From CAZFAT01 sp964517075 (GTDB taxonomy: Bacteria > Acidobacteriota > Vicinamibacteria > Vicinamibacterales > SCN-69-37): a DNA stretch of 9,297 nt. Under the pieces are notes generated by a model that did not search any database, was not told the origin of the DNA, and saw only the letters and a list, made by a program, of their open reading frames with translations. The position numbers and the translations under genes are program-made. How positions within the stretch are numbered: position 1 is the stretch's first letter; every line of letters starts with the position of its first letter. Shown in pieces: positions 6,594-9,297 of the stretch. The stretch spans positions 1 through 9,297 of the forward strand of contig CAZFAT010000118.1 in NCBI GenBank assembly GCA_964517075.1. Direction: 5' to 3'.

Positions 6594-7532
6594 GTGGCGT
6601 ATCGCCACCTCAACGACTTCGGCGTGACCGCGCAGTCGTGGTATCCGCTGTTCCGATCACGGCAGATCCGGCGCGGGTGCGTTCGGACCGCGCATGCCCT
6701 CAACCGCAAGATCGCCGTCTATCGCGACGCCGCCGGCGCGCCGCATGCGCTCGACGCGCGCTGTTCGCACATGGGCGCCGATCTCGGGGCTGGCCGCGTG
6801 GTGGGAGACCGGCTGGCGTGCCCGCTCCATCGCTGGGAGTACGATGCGGCCGGGCGCGTGTGCGCAGCGCCCTTCGAACCGAACGTGCCGAAACGGCGCG
6901 TACGCGCCTATCCGACCGTGGACCGCTACGGCTACGTGTGGGTCTTCAATGGCCCGCAGCCGCTCTTCGAGATTCCCGCGATCGACACGCAGCGCTTCGT
7001 GCCGCTCATTCTCCCGACACAGGTCTTCAACAACCACCCGCACTTCCTGACGGCGAACGGTCTCGACTGGCGGCACCTGAGCACGCTGCACGAGATGGAG
7101 CTGGCGCGGCACTCGACGTGCCGCCGGAGCGGGCCCTACGGCGTGATCGTGGAGCACGTGCTGAGGCCCACCCCGCTGTGGCTCAAGCTGGCGACCGGGA
7201 CGGTGCGCCGGTTCATCCGCGCGAGCTTCGAGACGGCGGGGTCGAACACCGCCATCATCTCCGTCGGCGAACCGCCGGACTTCCACTTGATGTTTGCCAA
7301 CACCCCGCTGAACAACCGCACGACGCGCACCTGGCCCGTGGTATTCCTCTCGCGGCGCAACCCGATTCACTTCGCGTCGTCGCTCTGGCTGTACCTGGTG
7401 CTGACGTTCTTCGTGCTCCTGCGCCAGGACCACAAGATCTTCCAGACGACCGACTTCATTCCCGGCTTCACCGACGTGGACGACGCTTTCCAGCTGTTCG
7501 GACAGGTCGTCGGTGAGCTGCCCACATACTGA
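6594..7532 (+). CDS. Rieske non-heme iron oxygenase, substrate unknown
   Basis: A 312-residue protein starting at GTG 6594, with GAGGG 4 nt upstream in the end of the preceding gene. The N-terminal Rieske domain (about 15-120) has C57-x-H59 and C76-x2-H79 with 16 residues between, the standard spacing for a [2Fe-2S] cluster. In the catalytic half, N155, D158, H161 and H166 in the NGLDWRHLSTLHEM stretch match the bridging Asp and two iron-binding His of ring-hydroxylating oxygenase alpha subunits; D279 in the RQDHKIF stretch is the probable third ligand. A hydrophobic segment at 262-277 is part of the catalytic fold or a membrane contact. Length fits small VanA-like or sterol/lipid-type oxygenases. 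No reductase gene is visible here, so electrons must come from elsewhere. The product could be a hydroxylated, demethylated or desaturated lipid or aromatic compound; the sequence does not decide. The TGA shares a base with an in-frame ATG of the next gene. Confidence 0.88.
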   Translation: MAYRHLNDFGVTAQSWYPLFRSRQIRRGCVRTAHALNRKIAVYRDAAGAPHALDARCSHMGADLGAGRVVGDRLACPLHRWEYDAAGRVCAAPFEPNVPKRRVRAYPTVDRYGYVWVFNGPQPLFEIPAIDTQRFVPLILPTQVFNNHPHFLTANGLDWRHLSTLHEMELARHSTCRRSGPYGVIVEHVLRPTPLWLKLATGTVRRFIRASFETAGSNTAIISVGEPPDFHLMFANTPLNNRTTRTWPVVFLSRRNPIHFASSLWLYLVLTFFVLLRQDHKIFQTTDFIPGFTDVDDAFQLFGQVVGELPTY

Positions 7533-7561
7533 TGAGCGCCTTGCTGAGTGACCCGATGGGG

Positions 7562-7583
7562 GAGCCGACCTTCGGGTCGGCTC
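7562..7583 (+). repeat. Perfect 9-bp inverted repeat with UUCG tetraloop
   Basis: GAGCCGACC (7562-7570), loop TTCG (7571-7574), GGTCGGCTC (7575-7583). The closing pair is C-G, giving the very stable C(UUCG)G tetraloop. It ends 8 nt before the ATG at 7592. There is no T-run after it, so it does not look like a normal intrinsic terminator. It could be a leader hairpin, a dispersed REP-like element, or part of the coding sequence if translation starts at 7532. Confidence 0.75.
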
Positions 7584-7591
7584 GCGCTCCC

Positions 7592-8938
7592 ATGAGAATC
7601 CTTCTCATCTCGCCGAAGGGCCCGTTGTACCGGCACCGGGGCGGCATCTTCCGGCGCTCGCTGCGCTACGCGCCGCTCACGTTGACGACGCTGGCGGCCC
7701 TGGTGCCCCCTGAGCTGGACGCTGAGGTCGAGATTGTCGATGAGGGGATTCAGGACGTCGATGCGGAACGTCCGGCCGACCTCGTTGGTCTGACGGTGAT
7801 TACCGGCACCGCGCCGCGCGCGTACGAACTCGCCGCGCGCTTCCGGGCGCGCGGCATTCCGGTCGTCCTCGGCGGGCCGCACGTCACGCTGGTGCCCGAC
7901 GATGCCGCGCCTCACGCGGATGCCATTGTCGTCGGCTACGCGGAAGAGAGTTGGCCGCAGCTGCTGCTGGATGCCGCGGCCGGCCGCCTGCAGCCGCGCT
8001 ACGACCAGCGGCCGAGCCTCTCGCTCGCCAACCTGCCGTTCGCCCGGCGCGAACTGCTCCCACGGTCCCGCTTTCTGACGACCGATGTGTTCGAGGCGAC
8101 GCGGGGCTGCGTCCACAGCTGCGACTTCTGCGTCGTGCCCTCGGCCTGGGGGCGCACGCCGTACCAGAAGCCGGTGGAAGACGTCGTCGCCGACATCCGC
8201 CAGAAGGGATCGCGGAAGCTGATCTTCGTCGACCTGAACCTCATCGCCGACCCGGTGTACGCGGCGCGGCTGTTCGAGGCGCTCATCCCGCTTCGGGTCC
8301 ACTGGTACGGCCTGGCGACGACGCTGCTGGGCGACGACTTGCCGCTGCTGGCCCTGGCCGCGCGCAGCGGCTGCCGCGGTCTGCTGATGGGGCTGGAATC
8401 GATGTCGGTGAAGAACCTCCGGCAGTCGGGGAAGGGCTTCAATGCGCCCGCCGACTATGGGCGGCTGGTCGAACGGCTCCACCAACACCGGATTGCGCTG
8501 CAAGGTTGCTTCGTCTTCGGCCTGGACCACGACACGCCGTCGGTGTTCCTCGACACCGCGCGCTTCGCGGTGAAGGCGCGGATCGACTTGCCGCGGTTCG
8601 CGGTGGTCACGCCATTCCCGGGCACCGCCCTCTACCGCCGCCTCGACGCGCAGGACCGAATCCTGACGCGCAACTGGGAGTTGTACGACGGCCAGCACGT
8701 CGTCTTTCAGCCGGCGCTGCTGAGCGTGGAGGAGCTGCAGCGCGGGACGGAGACGGCGTGGCGCCACGCGTACAGCGCGCGGTCGGCCTGGCGGCGCCTG
8801 CGCGCGTCGCCCAGTCCCTGGCCGGTGCGGATTGGGGCGAACCTCGCGTATCGCCACTACGCCAGGAACCTCCACCGGTTCTACACCTGCGACTGGGTCA
8901 TCGGCGGCCGGACGGCCCGCGAGGCGCCGGCGGCATGA
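7592..8938 (+). CDS. B12-binding-type radical SAM enzyme (BchE/DUF4070-like), substrate unknown
   Basis: A 448-residue protein if started at ATG 7592 (MRILLISPKG, the usual opening of this family); an upstream in-frame ATG at 7532, overlapping the previous stop, would add 20 atypical residues encoded partly by a hairpin. Residues 1-125 form a Rossmann cobalamin-binding-type domain with the family loop GGPH (94-97), but no DxHxxG cobalamin-base motif. The radical SAM core carries C173-x3-C177-x2-C180 for the [4Fe-4S] cluster, followed by the glycine-rich region GCRGLLMGLES and a C-terminal part with LYDGQHVVFQP typical of DUF4070-type proteins. Family members make C-C bonds, methylate or modify rings in lipids, hopanoids and tetrapyrroles. 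The gene overlaps the next radical SAM by 4 nt and follows the Rieske oxygenase, so the three probably act on one pathway. Substrate not readable from sequence. Confidence 0.9.
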   Translation: MRILLISPKGPLYRHRGGIFRRSLRYAPLTLTTLAALVPPELDAEVEIVDEGIQDVDAERPADLVGLTVITGTAPRAYELAARFRARGIPVVLGGPHVTLVPDDAAPHADAIVVGYAEESWPQLLLDAAAGRLQPRYDQRPSLSLANLPFARRELLPRSRFLTTDVFEATRGCVHSCDFCVVPSAWGRTPYQKPVEDVVADIRQKGSRKLIFVDLNLIADPVYAARLFEALIPLRVHWYGLATTLLGDDLPLLALAARSGCRGLLMGLESMSVKNLRQSGKGFNAPADYGRLVERLHQHRIALQGCFVFGLDHDTPSVFLDTARFAVKARIDLPRFAVVTPFPGTALYRRLDAQDRILTRNWELYDGQHVVFQPALLSVEELQRGTETAWRHAYSARSAWRRLRASPSPWPVRIGANLAYRHYARNLHRFYTCDWVIGGRTAREAPAA

Positions 8939-9297
8939 GGCTCACCTTGATTCATCCGGCGATCGGCCGACGCCCGGGGCAGCGCTACATCCGCACCTGG
9001 CAGATGGAGCCGCTGCCGCCGGCGCTGATCGCCCGGCTGACCCCGGCCGACGTCGACATCCGATTCTACGACGATCGGATGGAGCAGATTCCGTTCGACG
9101 AGCGGACCGATCTCGTGGCGCTGAGCGTCGAGACCTACACCGCCCGGCGCTCATACCAGATCGCGAGCGAGTTCCGGAAGCGCAACGTTCCCGTGGTGAT
9201 GGGCGGATTCCACGCCTCCCTGTGCCCCGATGAAGTCGGGCGCTTTGCGGAGTCGGTGGTGGTGGGGGAGGCAGAAGTGCTGTGGCCCGAAGTCGTC
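8935..9297 (+). CDS. Second B12-binding-type radical SAM enzyme, N-terminal part (cut by window end)
   Basis: Starts at ATG 8935, overlapping the previous stop (ATGA), and is open to the window end (121 residues visible). The visible part is a cobalamin-binding-type Rossmann domain: MRLTLIHPAIG opening, TWQMEPLPPALIARL (21-35), DLVALSVETYTARRSY (59-74), GGFHASL (90-96) and VVVGEAEVLWPE (108-119). These are recognisable marks of the radical SAM family with an N-terminal cobalamin-like domain. The cysteine motif and catalytic core lie beyond the window, so radical SAM identity is inferred from the N-terminal pattern and the neighbour. It differs clearly from the preceding enzyme (different opening and loop residues), so this is a pair of distinct paralogues rather than a recent duplication. 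Confidence 0.8.
   Translation, partial: MRLTLIHPAIGRRPGQRYIRTWQMEPLPPALIARLTPADVDIRFYDDRMEQIPFDERTDLVALSVETYTARRSYQIASEFRKRNVPVVMGGFHASLCPDEVGRFAESVVVGEAEVLWPEVV

Noticed and set aside
7562..7591. Intrinsic terminator between the Rieske and radical SAM genes
   Set aside because: The hairpin is strong but is followed by GCGCTCCC rather than a T-run.
7367..8875. Long antisense open frame (502 codons) across the radical SAM gene
   Set aside because: Low-complexity Arg/Val/Gln-rich translation typical of a reverse-strand shadow; the sense frame has the CxxxCxxC motif.

Overview
The window is high-GC bacterial DNA with all genes on the + strand and almost no intergenic space. It divides into two blocks. 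Nucleotides 1-6073 hold the structural and assembly genes of a cbb3-type (proton-pumping, high oxygen affinity) cytochrome c oxidase. Nucleotides 6143-9297 hold a small membrane protein, a Rieske-type oxygenase and two consecutive cobalamin-binding-type radical SAM enzymes, the second cut by the window end.

The oxidase block reads ccoI (5' end missing) - ccoS - ccoNO - ccoQ - ccoP - ccoG - ccoH. Every junction overlaps by 1-11 nt, so it is almost certainly one transcript. CcoN and CcoO are fused into one 735-residue protein that keeps all six expected heme and copper histidines of CcoN and the CxxCH of CcoO. CcoP carries one c-type heme rather than the two of the proteobacterial enzyme. From memory, gene order, fusion and mono-heme CcoP resemble the Bacteroidetes version, but base composition points to another phylum. 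Acidobacteriota (for example Vicinamibacteria) is my best guess from overall style, without any search. CcoI and CcoS would serve copper delivery and maturation, CcoG is a membrane iron-sulfur protein of the same assembly route, CcoH is a small assembly factor, CcoQ is the small accessory subunit, and CcoNO plus CcoP form the catalytic electron path.

The most notable point in the oxidase block is that the P-type ATPase CcoI lacks a recognisable DKTGT phosphorylation motif at the expected distance before its HP motif, although the other P-domain motifs are intact.

The second block starts after a 69-nt gap holding a possible weak promoter and a Shine-Dalgarno (SD) sequence flanked by complementary CTCCG copies. 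The four genes there are packed tightly (7-nt gap, 59-nt gap or 1-nt overlap depending on the start chosen, 4-nt overlap). The Rieske oxygenase and two radical SAM proteins suggest tailoring of a small or lipid-like molecule, but the substrate cannot be read from the sequence. A perfect 9-bp hairpin with a C(UUCG)G tetraloop lies directly before the first radical SAM start. No tRNA, rRNA, CRISPR, insertion sequence or clear intrinsic terminator was seen, and no gene-free stretch exceeds 300 bases.
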